DNA of 64,000 nt, from the NCBI RefSeq assembly GCF_900110895.1, contig NZ_FOIQ01000004.1, positions 62,001 through 126,000 of the forward strand. The letters run 5' to 3'. Shown in pieces: positions 54,355-64,000 of the stretch; position 1 is the stretch's first letter, and each line of letters begins with the position of its first letter. This DNA is from Prevotella aff. ruminicola Tc2-24 (GTDB taxonomy: Bacteria; Bacteroidota; Bacteroidia; Bacteroidales; Bacteroidaceae). Below the pieces are notes generated by a model. That model ran no database searches and was not told the DNA's origin. It was given only the letters and a program-made list of their open reading frames with translations. The translations under genes and the position numbers were made by a program.

Positions 54355-55866
54355 TTATCGTTTTGTGACCCTGAGATATTTGTCATAGGCAAGATCCCAA
54401 ATGTCCTTATCTGTAGGTTCGAACCTCACAAGTTCAATACTGTTGGCGATAATCTGGCGCATTTCCCAGATGTCTTTGACCAGTCCAGCGGTTTTGGCCT
54501 GGAGCATGATGTTGCCAATGGCGGTGCCTTCTTGAGGTCCGGCCAAGACGGTCGTACCTGTGGCATTTGCGGTGAACTGGTTTAGATATTTGTTCTGTGA
54601 CCCACCACCGATAATGTGAAGTACATCAATGGTATCTAACTTATGGCCATCGGCCGTCGATTTTTGATTGGCAAACTCTCGCAGCCACAGAAACACTTGA
54701 CGGTAACGTAAGGCCAGTGAGTCGAAGATACAACGGCAGATCTCTGCCGGCGTCTCTGGAATAGGTTGCCTTGTTTGGCGACAATAGCTCTGGATGGCTT
54801 CAATCATCGAAGTAGGATTAGCAAACATGATATCATCAGGGTTGATGAGAGAGCGGAACGCCTCTGCTTTCATGGCAGAACCCTGTAACTCGGGATGAGA
54901 GAGGCTTCTCACGGCATCGGTCCATTCCTTACGGCAACACTCATAGAGCCACATTCCACAGATGTTTTTCAGAAAACGAGTCGTTCCTTCTATACCTCCT
55001 TCATTGGTAAAATTACGTTCATAACTCAGGTCATTAATGATGGGGGCTTTTGTTTCGATGCCCATCAGGCTCCAAGTGCCACTGGAAAGATAGGCAAACC
55101 GTTCATTCTTAGCAGGAACAGCTGCAACGGCACTTCCTGTGTCATGACCAGCAACGGCAATCACGGGCACAGGACCAAGTCCGGTCAGTCGTTGTGCCTC
55201 TTCGGTCAGTGTACCAATAACAGTACCGGGATCCACCATCTTCCCAAACGTGTTTTGGGCCAGTGCAAGACTGTCCAGAAGCCGCTCGTCAAACTGTTTC
55301 GTCCTTGGATCCAACAACTGAGACGTTGAGGCGATAGTATACTCGCAGACCTTCTTGCCAGTAAGCATCCAACTTAGAGCGTCAGGCATGAATAGGATTT
55401 CTTTTGTGCTATTCAAGGCGGAGTTCTTTTCCTGTCTCATGGCATAGAGTTGGAAAAGCGTGTTGAAGTTCATGAGCTGGATACCCGTGATGTCGTATAT
55501 TTCTCTCTTCGATATAACCTGCCTGAGGTAATCGTTCATGGCATTAAAGGTGATAGGATCTCGGTATGCACGAGGATTCCTGAGGATGGCGTCGTCGTCA
55601 CCGATCATCACAAAATCTACGCCCCAGGTGTCAATTCCGATACTGGTAATCTTGATGTCTCGTCTAACCACCTCTCTCAGACCACTTATCATTTCAAGGT
55701 AGAGCGCATGGATGTCCCAATAAAAATGCCCACCCTGTTCAATAAGGTGATTATGAAAACGGGTAATCTCTTCCAGAGTGAGAGAACCGTTTTCTATACT
55801 TCCGATGATGGTTCTGCCACTGGTAGCACCCAAGTCGACCGCAAAGAAATAATTCTTGCTTTTCAT
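54355..55866 (-). CDS. rhaB: Rhamnulokinase
   Basis: Phosphorylates L-rhamnulose at O1. 503 residues from MKSKNYFFAVDLGATSGRTIIG, a typical FGGY-kinase N-terminus. Later motifs are ITSIGIDTWGVDFV, AVAGHDTGSAVAAVP and IIGGGSQNKYLNQFTAN. An in-frame start at 55926 is upstream of the -7 box and rejected. First gene of the rhaBAT operon. Confidence 0.95.
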   Translation of the reverse strand: MKSKNYFFAVDLGATSGRTIIGSIENGSLTLEEITRFHNHLIEQGGHFYWDIHALYLEMISGLREVVRRDIKITSIGIDTWGVDFVMIGDDDAILRNPRAYRDPITFNAMNDYLRQVISKREIYDITGIQLMNFNTLFQLYAMRQEKNSALNSTKEILFMPDALSWMLTGKKVCEYTIASTSQLLDPRTKQFDERLLDSLALAQNTFGKMVDPGTVIGTLTEEAQRLTGLGPVPVIAVAGHDTGSAVAAVPAKNERFAYLSSGTWSLMGIETKAPIINDLSYERNFTNEGGIEGTTRFLKNICGMWLYECCRKEWTDAVRSLSHPELQGSAMKAEAFRSLINPDDIMFANPTSMIEAIQSYCRQTRQPIPETPAEICRCIFDSLALRYRQVFLWLREFANQKSTADGHKLDTIDVLHIIGGGSQNKYLNQFTANATGTTVLAGPQEGTAIGNIMLQAKTAGLVKDIWEMRQIIANSIELVRFEPTDKDIWDLAYDKYLRVTKR

Positions 55867-55906
55867 TTTGTTTCCTGATTTGATTAGCAGTTGGATGAAT
55901 TGATGG

Positions 55907-55914
55907 CAAAGGTA
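55907..55914 (-). promoter_or_regulatory. -7 box of rhaBAT
   Basis: Minus-strand TACCTTTG. Upstream of it the sequence ATTTTTG occurs twice in direct orientation near 55950 and 55966, a possible AraC-type half-site pair. Confidence 0.6.
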
Positions 55915-56018
55915 CAGGATTTTCAATCAGCCTACCATGACTATTTGATTTTTGCACATGAATTTTTGATAAACAGCTTTTTTTTACTTTATACCTTTTA
56001 TTTCTCATGTCTTTTTCG

Positions 56019-56026
56019 TACCTTTG
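56019..56026 (+). promoter_or_regulatory. -7 box of nhaD
   Basis: TACCTTTG, 31 nt before the nhaD ATG. Confidence 0.7.
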
Positions 56027-56056
56027 CACCGTCATTTTAAATATCATAAAAACGCT

Positions 56057-57388
56057 ATGTCGACATTAACAGTATTGATCGTCGTTATTTTCTGTATAGG
56101 ATACCTCTGTATCGCTTTGGAAAGTCTGACAAGAATTAATAAGGCAGCTATTGCGCTGCTGATGTGTGTGTGCTGCTGGACTCTGCTGATGATGGGACCA
56201 GCATCATATTATCCAGAGGTCGGAGGAAGTGAGATAATGCATCATATCAGTGAGGTGATAGAACATCATCTGGGTGATGCTGCTGGTACGCTTTTCTTCC
56301 TGATGGGAGCCATGACTATTGTTGAAATCGTTGATTCGAATGGGGGCTTCAACTTCGTTCGTGATACGATGAAAACACGCTCCAAGCGGAAACTCATGTG
56401 GCGGATGGCCTTTATGACCTTCTTTCTCTCTGCCATTCTTGATAATCTGACGACATCGATCGTTATGATTATGGTTTTGCGAAAACTTGTACAGAGTCGA
56501 GAGGACCGCATGATCTATGCCGCGTTGGTTATTATATCAGCCAATTCTGGAGGTGCATTCTCGCCTATTGGAGATGTCACGACTATCATGCTATGGATTA
56601 AAGGGGTGATTACCACGCAAGGGGTGCTTACTGAGATATTTATTCCTTCGCTTGTTTCTATGTTGGTGCCGGCTTTTATCCTTCAGTATCAACTCCAAGG
56701 AAAATTCGACAAAGAGCAGAACCTGCCGAAAGCCGATGTAAGTCTGTTCACGAAGAAACAACGTTATACCATTTTCTGGCTTGGCGTGGGTGGTCTCTGC
56801 TTCGTACCGGTCTTTAAGACAATTACTCACCTGCCACCATTTATGGGTATCCTTCTGGTCCTTGGTGTTCTGTGGACTGTGACGGAGATCTTCCACTATA
56901 ATACTGCCGAAGACGATACGATGGCAAAGCGCGTTAGTGACCTGTTATCGAAGATCGACCTCTCAACGATCATGTTCTTCCTTGGCATTCTTATGGCGGT
57001 GGCTGTGCTGCAAGAGGTTGGCGTTCTTACTGCCCTAGGTGAGGGACTTAACGAGGCATTCGCAGGTAACTACTATGTTATTAACGGTATTATCGGAATC
57101 TTATCTTCGATTGTCGACAATGTGCCGTTGGTGGCGGGTTGTATGGGTATGTATCCCGTAGTAGCAGAAGGGGCGATGGCTGTCGACGGTATCTTCTGGC
57201 AACTGTTGGCCTATTGCGCAGGTGTCGGCGGTTCCATGCTGATTATCGGCTCTGCCGCAGGTGTCGTCGTCATGGGACTGGAGAAGATTACCTTTGGCTG
57301 GTATATGAAGAAGATTACGTGGATTGCCTTTGTGGGCTATCTCGCGGGTATTCTTGTTTACTGGCTGCAGCGTATGCTTCTGTTCTGA
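56057..57388 (+). CDS. nhaD: Na+/H+ antiporter NhaD
   Basis: 443 residues from MSTLTVLIVVIFCIGYLCIA, about 11-13 membrane segments. Conserved NhaD motifs are NGGFNFVRD, LDNLTTSIVMIM, NSGGAFSPIGDVTTIMLW and IVDNVPLVAGCMG. Exchanges Na+ (or Li+) for protons at alkaline pH. It is monocistronic between divergent rhaB and the convergent AraC gene. An earlier Met at 56024 overlaps the -7 box. Confidence 0.94.
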   Translation: MSTLTVLIVVIFCIGYLCIALESLTRINKAAIALLMCVCCWTLLMMGPASYYPEVGGSEIMHHISEVIEHHLGDAAGTLFFLMGAMTIVEIVDSNGGFNFVRDTMKTRSKRKLMWRMAFMTFFLSAILDNLTTSIVMIMVLRKLVQSREDRMIYAALVIISANSGGAFSPIGDVTTIMLWIKGVITTQGVLTEIFIPSLVSMLVPAFILQYQLQGKFDKEQNLPKADVSLFTKKQRYTIFWLGVGGLCFVPVFKTITHLPPFMGILLVLGVLWTVTEIFHYNTAEDDTMAKRVSDLLSKIDLSTIMFFLGILMAVAVLQEVGVLTALGEGLNEAFAGNYYVINGIIGILSSIVDNVPLVAGCMGMYPVVAEGAMAVDGIFWQLLAYCAGVGGSMLIIGSAAGVVVMGLEKITFGWYMKKITWIAFVGYLAGILVYWLQRMLLF

Positions 57389-57391
57389 AGC

Positions 57392-58261
57392 CTATTTGCT
57401 TTTGACTTCGCTGGGCTTACAGCCCATCTTTGCCTTAAATTTGGCGGAGAAATAATCTGGACTCTCGAAGTTCAGACGGTAGGCGATCTCCTTGATGCTA
57501 TAATCGGTGGTCGTCAGAAGTTCCTTGGCACGTTGTAGTCTGAGTTCTTGTTGGTAAGTTGCCGGCGAAAGACCAGTATATTCTTTGAAGAGTTTACGGA
57601 AGTTGCTGTAGCTGACCCCCATCTCCTCTGCCACTTGCTGAATGGTGAGATTGCTTTCCAGCGATTCACGGATTCGAAGACGTGCTTTGTTGACCATGTT
57701 CACCTGCGTCTGGTTCTTGCCTAACTCGATATTTCTTTCGAGCGAGTACATAAGTCCGATGAGGTTGTTGACGATACCTGCCATGACCTGCTGGGAGTAG
57801 GCCGCCTCTTCAATGGCGGCCTCATAGGCTCGTCTATAGAGATGTTCGATCTCTGCGGAGTAGCCGATGTGATAGATGGGCTTTTCCACAGTAAGGAAGC
57901 CCGCTTTGACACGGTCGTCCATATTTCTTCCCTTGAATCCTATCCAGTGACTTTTCCAGCCTGTTCTGGCATCGGGATGGTAGGTGTGCCACTCTCCCGG
58001 GAATAGCAAGAACATATCGCCGGCCTTCAGACGGGTAGGGGGGCAATGGGCACTTTCGAAGATCCCACTTCCTTCAGGGTTATAGAGCAACTGGTATTCA
58101 TTCAGTATACGACCTTTCTCCACGTTGAAGTAGTAGCCGTCGGCATGTCCTATCGTTGGATAGGAATCATCTGGTGCAATCTCCTCGTAGCCAACGGTGC
58201 TGACAGAGAGTCCCCATTGGGCATCACGCTCGTTTGCAAGAAGATATTTACTTGTTTGCAT
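57392..58261 (-). CDS. AraC family transcriptional regulator
   Basis: 289 residues. The N-terminal cupin-like sensing domain (1-150) has AGDMFLLFPGEWHTYHPDARTGWKSHWIGF. The C-terminal double helix-turn-helix (about 190-289) has LTIQQVAEEMGVSYSNFRKLFKEYTG and YSIKEIAYRLNFESPDYFSAKFK. This architecture suits a sugar-responsive activator, and the rhamnose genes are near, so a RhaR role is plausible but not shown. It starts 12 nt after the upstream kinase gene ends, so it is the last gene of the kinase operon. Confidence 0.88.
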   Translation of the reverse strand: MQTSKYLLANERDAQWGLSVSTVGYEEIAPDDSYPTIGHADGYYFNVEKGRILNEYQLLYNPEGSGIFESAHCPPTRLKAGDMFLLFPGEWHTYHPDARTGWKSHWIGFKGRNMDDRVKAGFLTVEKPIYHIGYSAEIEHLYRRAYEAAIEEAAYSQQVMAGIVNNLIGLMYSLERNIELGKNQTQVNMVNKARLRIRESLESNLTIQQVAEEMGVSYSNFRKLFKEYTGLSPATYQQELRLQRAKELLTTTDYSIKEIAYRLNFESPDYFSAKFKAKMGCKPSEVKSK

Positions 58262-58273
58262 GGCTGTTTCTTT

Positions 58274-61018
58274 TTAAGATGTGATATCTCGCGGTGTCCA
58301 CAGCCAGAACCTGGAACCTTGTCCAGAACCTTCTGATGTGACACCGATCTTTCCACCACAGTGTTCAGCGATGGCTTTGCAGATACTGAGTCCAAGGCCC
58401 GTACCTTGAACAAAGTCGTTGAGTTTGACAAATCGTTCGAAGACCGAGTCCTGTTTTTCTTTGGGGATGCCGGCACCTGTATCCTCGCAATAGTAATAGA
58501 TGCCTCCATCCTCTTCATGATAGCCCACTTTAATATATCCTTCGCGAGTATATTTTACGGCATTTGTCACGAAGTTCGTAAGTACCTGTTGAATTCGTCC
58601 GATATCAAGGGTCGCAGGATAAGTCGTGTATGGGTTGTCTTTGATGAACTTCACATGAGGACCTTGTACTCGTTGCGCCAGTGTCTGACAGATGTCATCA
58701 AATGCCGTCGCAAAATCCACCTTTGTAGGTTTGATGGCTAATGATTGTCCCATGTTAGATGCTTCAAGAATATCATTGATCAGGCGCATGAGCATCTCAC
58801 AGTTATTACGGATGATGCGAATGAACTCCATCCGTTCCTCAGAACTGTCAACCACGGGTAACAGGTCACTGAAGCCCACAATGGCATTCAATGGTGTCCG
58901 GATCTCATGGGTCATATTGGCAAGGAACGCACTCTTCATCTTGCCAGAGTCTTCCGCACGTTTCGTTTCTTCTATGAGTTTCTGTTGTGTAACCATCAGA
59001 TTCGTGATATTACGTGCGATGCCGAAGTATTTGATTAATGTACCATCTTTGTCAAAGGTCGGAACACCACTGATGGAATACCACACCGTTTCTTCCTCAA
59101 GTGGGGTATACTTGTAACGGTGGATGGCATTATAGGGCTTCTTAGTCGCCACACACTCCTTGATACCGTTGAGGAGCGTCTCACGATCTTTCTCATCAAC
59201 ACCTTTGAAAAACTCTTCAAGCGTCTCATGATATTCTGTCTTGTGAGTAGTGCGGGTGAAGTTGATGACATTCTTTTCCGGATCAAAATGCCAGATGAAC
59301 ATCTGACTGTTCTCCAACAAGTAGTTTAACTGCTTCTCGTAGTGACTGATGGTCTCATTGGCTTTTTGTATATTTGCATCGTGACGACGCTGCTCCAGAT
59401 ACATAATACGCTCTTCTGACAGATCGCGTGCTGTCACCACATAGAATCGCAGTTCATCATTGTTGTCAAAGGTAGGACGTACCTTGAACTCGATATACTT
59501 GTCAATGCCATACTCTGGGTAGTGCATTTTCTGACATACGTGGAAATTCTCATGACTTTTAGGGTCGAACTGACCTTTGAGAAGTGGAACATCAAACAGA
59601 CACACCTGATGAAAGTATGCTTCAATCTGCTCGTCGAAATCGCAGAGGCGCTTCATATTCTCATTGGTGTCAAGAAGGATTCCATTCTTGTCGTAGATCG
59701 ACATGGCGACGAGGTTCGTACCGAACATCTTCAAGTATTTACTTGCTGTCTCACTGTTCACACGCTCCTCCTCGATTTCCTTACTGATATCTTTAATGGA
59801 ATATACGATGTAGCGCGGCTTTCCGTCTTCGTATTCAACAACAGTATTGCCACGCAGGTATCTCCAGATAGGTGCCGCCTCTGTTCCGGCATTCCAACGG
59901 CGACTGACGGCCCACTGTCGACTGCGCTCTGCTTTTTTCACCATGGCATCGTGTCCTGATCCCTTTCTGTCGTCAGGGTGGAAATGCTTGATGAGTTCTT
60001 CTATATCCATGCCTTCCTCCGGCAGATGGTCACCGTAGATATTCTTGGCGTGTCTTGTGTGGAGATCATACTCTATGATGTAGAAGTTTCCCATGTTGAG
60101 AGCCTGCTCCATCATCTGGTTGATCTCAACGGATTGGCGTACTGCGGCTCTGACGCGGGCATGGATCAGTCGACTCAGTAACAGGGCGATAACAGTGACA
60201 ATGATAATACCAGTTAGGATGATCAGAGCCAAGGGCGACGTGTCGTTATGTACACGTTCCGGATGGAACCACTGGTCGTGGATTTTCTCCAGTTCTCCTA
60301 ACTGTTCTAGTCGTGCGTATTCATCGTCGATGGCATTTATCAGCTCTTTGTCATAGCCCACGATGTGGAACTCTCCGTCTGGAATGTCAACATCGCTGAG
60401 TACGATATTATCGAGTGTCAGTTTCCTGATGGTCCATTTCAGCTGTGCTTCACTCCAAATGAAGTATTTGTGCTCTCCTTTGCTGATGTCTGCTAGAGCG
60501 GTTTTGGGCGAGAGATACTTGTAGGGCGACTCAAGTAAGTTGCCCGTGACAATCTGGTTGGAGGCATAATCATTCTCTTTTAAGATGACAGTATCTTTCT
60601 TCGTCAGATGACTGAGTGCAACAAGTGGTTGGACCTTTTTGTAAGTAGCCACCTTGACGCGGTAATAATCTATGATACTATGCGAGAGAACATAGGGACG
60701 CCCATGATATCGGTAACCCGGATCAATGATAATGTCTGCCTCGTGCCTCTCGAAGGCGGCCATAGCCTCTTCCCCTTCTGTCATCAGTACCTTGTATTGA
60801 ATCTGAAGCTTGTCGAGGATGGTTCCCAGTAGTTGGATGTTATAGCCGTCAGGTTCTCCTTCATTATTGAATTCGTAAGGAGCCATGTCCCAGTTACAGG
60901 CAATGACCAGAGGGGTCTCGGCGTCGTATGCTTTTTTTAATTGCGCATGAGCGATATGAGTGCAACCGAGGAGCAGCACTAACACTGTGATGTAACGTAT
61001 GAATGGTTTTCTTGTCAT
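58274..61018 (-). CDS. Membrane sensor histidine kinase with periplasmic solute-binding domain (kinase 1)
   Basis: 914 residues from MTRKPFIRYITVLVLLLGCTHIAHA. Order: signal/anchor; type 3 solute-binding domain (about 30-245; PLVIACNWDMAPYEFNNEGEPDGYN); membrane segment near 250-275 (LIILTGIIIVTVIALLL); PAS domains with a coiled linker; HisKA with intact H-box NMTHEIRTPLNAIVGF (His704); HATPase with N-box NFVTNAVKYT, G1 DTGAGIP and G2 GTGLGLSI. No receiver domain is attached. It probably senses a small ligand in the periplasm and phosphorylates a regulator encoded elsewhere. It starts 19 nt after the preceding kinase stop. Confidence 0.92.
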   Translation of the reverse strand: MTRKPFIRYITVLVLLLGCTHIAHAQLKKAYDAETPLVIACNWDMAPYEFNNEGEPDGYNIQLLGTILDKLQIQYKVLMTEGEEAMAAFERHEADIIIDPGYRYHGRPYVLSHSIIDYYRVKVATYKKVQPLVALSHLTKKDTVILKENDYASNQIVTGNLLESPYKYLSPKTALADISKGEHKYFIWSEAQLKWTIRKLTLDNIVLSDVDIPDGEFHIVGYDKELINAIDDEYARLEQLGELEKIHDQWFHPERVHNDTSPLALIILTGIIIVTVIALLLSRLIHARVRAAVRQSVEINQMMEQALNMGNFYIIEYDLHTRHAKNIYGDHLPEEGMDIEELIKHFHPDDRKGSGHDAMVKKAERSRQWAVSRRWNAGTEAAPIWRYLRGNTVVEYEDGKPRYIVYSIKDISKEIEEERVNSETASKYLKMFGTNLVAMSIYDKNGILLDTNENMKRLCDFDEQIEAYFHQVCLFDVPLLKGQFDPKSHENFHVCQKMHYPEYGIDKYIEFKVRPTFDNNDELRFYVVTARDLSEERIMYLEQRRHDANIQKANETISHYEKQLNYLLENSQMFIWHFDPEKNVINFTRTTHKTEYHETLEEFFKGVDEKDRETLLNGIKECVATKKPYNAIHRYKYTPLEEETVWYSISGVPTFDKDGTLIKYFGIARNITNLMVTQQKLIEETKRAEDSGKMKSAFLANMTHEIRTPLNAIVGFSDLLPVVDSSEERMEFIRIIRNNCEMLMRLINDILEASNMGQSLAIKPTKVDFATAFDDICQTLAQRVQGPHVKFIKDNPYTTYPATLDIGRIQQVLTNFVTNAVKYTREGYIKVGYHEEDGGIYYYCEDTGAGIPKEKQDSVFERFVKLNDFVQGTGLGLSICKAIAEHCGGKIGVTSEGSGQGSRFWLWTPRDITS

Positions 61019-61037
61019 GTCTTCTTCCTCCTTCTTT

Positions 61038-63800
61038 CTACTTCCTTTCAATTTCCGAGGCCTTACATGGTATAGAGAACCAGACCGTTGTTCCTTTGCC
61101 CTCGACAGATTTGAGACGAATGGCTCCCCCCATGCGTTGGGTCAATTCGTGACAGATGCTTAGGCCAAGGCCTGTTCCCATGTCGCCTCCTGTAACAAAT
61201 CGTTCGAAGATGTGCTTTTGAAGAGACTCGGGGATGCCACTTCCGTTATCTTCTATCGATACGACTAGTCGGTCGCCGATATAATCATAGCGTGCCAACA
61301 CCTTTCCTGAGGCGGTATGCTGGACGGCATTCTTGATAATCTTCTCCAGAATCATTGAGAAGTTCGTGTCATCAATATCGATAATCAACCGTTTGTAGGG
61401 ATTCTGGACAACATACTCCACACCTGGCTTACGATCACTGGCCCATGCCGACTCGCATTTTCCGTCAAAGACGGCCGCAAAGTCGATGGGAGCAGGGGTG
61501 ATGGCGACCATGTCTGCATCCAGGCGAGAGATGAACAGGATATCGTTTATCAATTGGAGCAGTTTGTCGGAGTTGGTCTTGATCTCATGAATGAACACGG
61601 CTTCATCTTCCTCGGAATGCTCCATCTCAAAGAGTTCGGAGAAGCCTACCACCGTATTGAGTGGTGTTCGAATCTCATAGCTCATGTTCCGCAGGAAGGC
61701 GTTCTTGATTACTTCCACCTCTTGTGCACGGAGTGTCTCTTCCGCAAGTTTGGCCTCTGCTGATTTTAGTTCGCTGATGTCGCGGCAGACACCAAAATAC
61801 TCGTTAACACCGTGACCGGTCTCGTGGAGAGGGATGAAATGGAACTGCAGATATAGAGGAGAACCGTTCTTCCTGAGAATGGTCTTGACATCCGCATGGA
61901 TGACTGTCGCGGTCTGATTATCCATACTGTGGAGAGCTTGCTGAACGAGTTTTCTGGACTGTTCGTGAACAAGTGCCAGCAGACGGGTCTGTGTGAGCGT
62001 AAACTCAGGCGACTCGGCTTCTCGGTAGATGGTGAGTGTATGGGTGGTCGGCTGGTATCTGCCAATGCGGATACCGCCTACACTCATGGCATAGTCGATG
62101 TTTTGTATATATCCTCTTACCTCGTCATTAGCTTCCTGCAATAGTTTGATGTTCTCCTGTTGTTGATGGTAGGAGTTCGCAACCTCTGTGATGTCGCGGC
62201 CTGTACCATAGATACCGAGCAACTGACCGTCATCGTCATGAACAGGAATCAGCTGCTGTTCATAATAGCTTTTCTCCTTGCGTCTCCACAGTTTACCGTT
62301 GTGTCCTTCTTCATCTGGCGGAATGATCTGTGTGGCATAGAAATAATCGAGATCGTCAGCTTGAAGGTCGTGAATACCTGTTACGTCGGCAATGGATATC
62401 CGCTTGGCTAACAACTCCTTGCGGTTGGTGCCGAAGGTCTCGCATGCTTTGTTATTTAGGTCATAGAGAATACCGTTGCTATCGTAATATACCATATCAA
62501 CCATAGCCGTCTCAAAGATTGACTGATATCGTAGCTTTGTATCCTGAATCTTCCGCATGCGGGTGTGCTCGTCAGTCTTGTCGTTCCCTGAGCAGATAAT
62601 AACCGTTGGTTTCTTGTCCTTGTCACGTTGGAAGACAGAGAGCTTGATGCTGTAGTCGCGTTCTTCTCCATCATCCTGTCTGGACCTGATGTCAAGGGCT
62701 ATGGTGTGTACCTTGTCTTCTATAACTTGTTTCAAGGCTTGGTTCAGATGGAGGAAGTCATCAGCACTGTATCGGCGTGAGAACTCAAGAGAGGAGTATT
62801 CTCGTTGCGGCTTTCCGTGCTGGTCCATGACCGTGAATATCTGCGTGGCAACATGGTAGGTCCAGAATCTGACACGACTGGTTCGCATAATCAGGGTGAG
62901 CCGTTCGTTGTTCCTTTGCACATTCCTGGTCATCTTACGTTCCTGTAGTCTGTAGAAGATATAGTAGCCAAGTACGAGGACGGCGAAGAGTGCCAAGGCA
63001 GAGATGAGTTGCCATATCCAAGAGGGGATACCTGTCTCTTTCCTGTTAGGGTAGAACCACTTATTCTGGATTGGCTGTAACCGTTCTGTGGCACGGAGGA
63101 CAGAGAAAACACTGTCGATACGGGCAAGCAGGTTCAGGTCTTTCGACATGAACTTATACTCTCCGTAAGGAAGATCAATAGGTGTAATCTCAAGGTTGTC
63201 CAGGTGATATCTCCAGAGTAACCATTTCAACGACATCGTGTTCCACAGGATGACACCCTCTCTCTTGGCGCTGACCTTCTGGGTGGCTTCTTTCATGTCG
63301 TTGTACGCCTCAATCTCTTTGGCCAGGTTGTGGTCCTTGATATAGTGGTGACTGAAACTCCCTTCGTGTACAATGATGGTGTGTCCCGCCAGATCGTGCT
63401 CGTTTCTGATACCTAAGTTCTTGCCCTTTGGCGATACGATACTGTGAGTGAAAAGTTGGACGATAGACTTGCTGTACGAGGAGTTTCCCCTTGAGAAGCT
63501 CGCATCCATTCGGAGCATCAGGTCTGATCTCCCTTCCTGTAAGTCTTTCTGGGCTTCCAACGTAGGCTTCAGCTTGATAATATAGGGTATGTCCAGTTCT
63601 TTAAAGATTAGTTTCAGGAGATCGACATTATAACCGTCAGGCTCACCGTTCTCGTTTAGGAAAACATAAGGCCACAGATCCCATGCGTCTTCGTAGATCA
63701 ACGGACGTTCTGTCGAGTAGGATCTAGCATAATCGGCTTTCTCTTCAGCTATAGCAGACAGAGTGCACAGAAGCAGTATCAGAATCGTGAGTTTCTTCAT
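61038..63800 (-). CDS. Sensor kinase paralogue with degenerate H-box (kinase 2)
   Basis: 920 residues from [21 protein letters not shown]. Order: signal; type 3 solute-binding domain (about 28-245; [26 protein letters not shown]); membrane segment near 264-286 ([18 protein letters not shown]); two or three PAS-type domains; HisKA-like region; HATPase with KNAVQHT, DNGSGIP and GTGLGLSI. In the H-box the phospho-accepting His is Tyr708 ([11 protein letters not shown]; codon TAT at 61677-61679). ATP binding looks intact, so it may be a pseudokinase or transfer phosphate only in partnership with a paralogue. Its ATG overlaps the preceding kinase stop (ATGA). Confidence 0.9.
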   Translation of the reverse strand: MKKLTILILLLCTLSAIAEEKADYARSYSTERPLIYEDAWDLWPYVFLNENGEPDGYNVDLLKLIFKELDIPYIIKLKPTLEAQKDLQEGRSDLMLRMDASFSRGNSSYSKSIVQLFTHSIVSPKGKNLGIRNEHDLAGHTIIVHEGSFSHHYIKDHNLAKEIEAYNDMKEATQKVSAKREGVILWNTMSLKWLLWRYHLDNLEITPIDLPYGEYKFMSKDLNLLARIDSVFSVLRATERLQPIQNKWFYPNRKETGIPSWIWQLISALALFAVLVLGYYIFYRLQERKMTRNVQRNNERLTLIMRTSRVRFWTYHVATQIFTVMDQHGKPQREYSSLEFSRRYSADDFLHLNQALKQVIEDKVHTIALDIRSRQDDGEERDYSIKLSVFQRDKDKKPTVIICSGNDKTDEHTRMRKIQDTKLRYQSIFETAMVDMVYYDSNGILYDLNNKACETFGTNRKELLAKRISIADVTGIHDLQADDLDYFYATQIIPPDEEGHNGKLWRRKEKSYYEQQLIPVHDDDGQLLGIYGTGRDITEVANSYHQQQENIKLLQEANDEVRGYIQNIDYAMSVGGIRIGRYQPTTHTLTIYREAESPEFTLTQTRLLALVHEQSRKLVQQALHSMDNQTATVIHADVKTILRKNGSPLYLQFHFIPLHETGHGVNEYFGVCRDISELKSAEAKLAEETLRAQEVEVIKNAFLRNMSYEIRTPLNTVVGFSELFEMEHSEEDEAVFIHEIKTNSDKLLQLINDILFISRLDADMVAITPAPIDFAAVFDGKCESAWASDRKPGVEYVVQNPYKRLIIDIDDTNFSMILEKIIKNAVQHTASGKVLARYDYIGDRLVVSIEDNGSGIPESLQKHIFERFVTGGDMGTGLGLSICHELTQRMGGAIRLKSVEGKGTTVWFSIPCKASEIERK

Positions 63801-64000
63801 GTATTGTCGGATGCTTGGTCGCTTTCTTTGATGGTCTCTTCCCGTTGACATGGAATCCACAGCCAGAATGTGGATCCTTGTCCTTCTCCTTCCGAAAGGA
63901 TGCCGATATCTCCGTGGCATCCCTCGGCAATAGCCTTGCAGATACTAAGGCCTAAGCCCGTTCCCTGAATAAAGTCGTTGAGTTTGACAAAACGGTCGAA
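63797..64000 (-). CDS. Third sensor histidine kinase, C-terminal end (partial)
   Basis: The last 67 codons of a gene running off the right edge. The visible part is the end of a HATPase domain ([37 protein letters not shown]), close in sequence to kinase 1, followed by a short polar tail ([15 protein letters not shown]). No receiver domain follows. It overlaps kinase 2 by 4 bp, so translation is coupled. Confidence 0.85.
   Translation of the reverse strand, partial: FDRFVKLNDFIQGTGLGLSICKAIAEGCHGDIGILSEGEGQGSTFWLWIPCQREETIKESDQASDNT

Noticed and set aside
1..64000. CRISPR array, prophage or insertion sequence
   Set aside because: No regularly spaced repeats, no phage structural genes and no transposase were seen; the tandem repeats at 9232 are coding.

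Overview
The window looks like chromosome of a Bacteroidales bacterium, most likely Prevotella or a close relative. Promoters follow the Bacteroidota pattern (TTTG, 19-20 nt, TAnnTTTG, often read as TACCTTTGCA). The gene families and orders also fit: SurA-like chaperones with an OstA-like protein and mutL, rsfS-ftsH-cdsA, DUF349 and DUF4249 proteins, TonB-dependent receptors, a FimB/Mfa2-type lipoprotein, carboxynorspermidine synthase and rhaBAT. No phage, insertion sequence or CRISPR array was seen.

Layout. 1-11.9 kb is housekeeping: an overlapping chaperone/OstA-like/mutL operon, two identical tRNA-Val genes flanking paaK and an ACT-domain gene, purB, an rluB-type pseudouridine synthase with a repeat-rich tail, and asnS. 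11.9-18.1 kb is accessory and the most interesting stretch: two copies of a cassette encoding a small six-cysteine GG-leader peptide. The second copy continues into a complete radical SAM/SPASM maturase and a TonB-type outer membrane protein. The first has an intact precursor but a broken maturase, and decayed genes lie between the copies. 18.1-31 kb has an antiporter-lolD-cvfB operon, asd with a lipoprotein, a TonB receptor/DUF4249 pair, cdsA-ftsH-rsfS and tRNA-Gln. 31-49.5 kb has DUF349, corA, pepD, a flippase-like membrane protein, a 30-residue membrane peptide, ksgA, a candidate non-coding RNA, a cyclophilin, a MATE pump, a membrane ferredoxin, oxyR, dnaK behind a sigma-54-like promoter, recA and carboxynorspermidine synthase. 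49.5-64 kb has the rhamnose genes (rhaD apart from rhaTAB), nhaD, an AraC regulator and three tandem hybrid-sensor-type kinases with periplasmic solute-binding domains.

How the genes work together. The peptide locus is a candidate ribosomally made, post-translationally modified peptide system: peptide, radical SAM cross-linking enzyme and outer membrane receptor or exporter, with an attenuator-like hairpin between peptide and enzyme. The complete copy is probably functional; the partial copy supplies a second peptide variant. The kinase array and AraC gene are one apparent operon; one kinase has Tyr where the phospho-accepting His should be. Also notable are a 118-bp paired-promoter/hairpin element present twice with a compensatory base change, and a C-poor transcript candidate of about 290 nt next to an FNR-like site.
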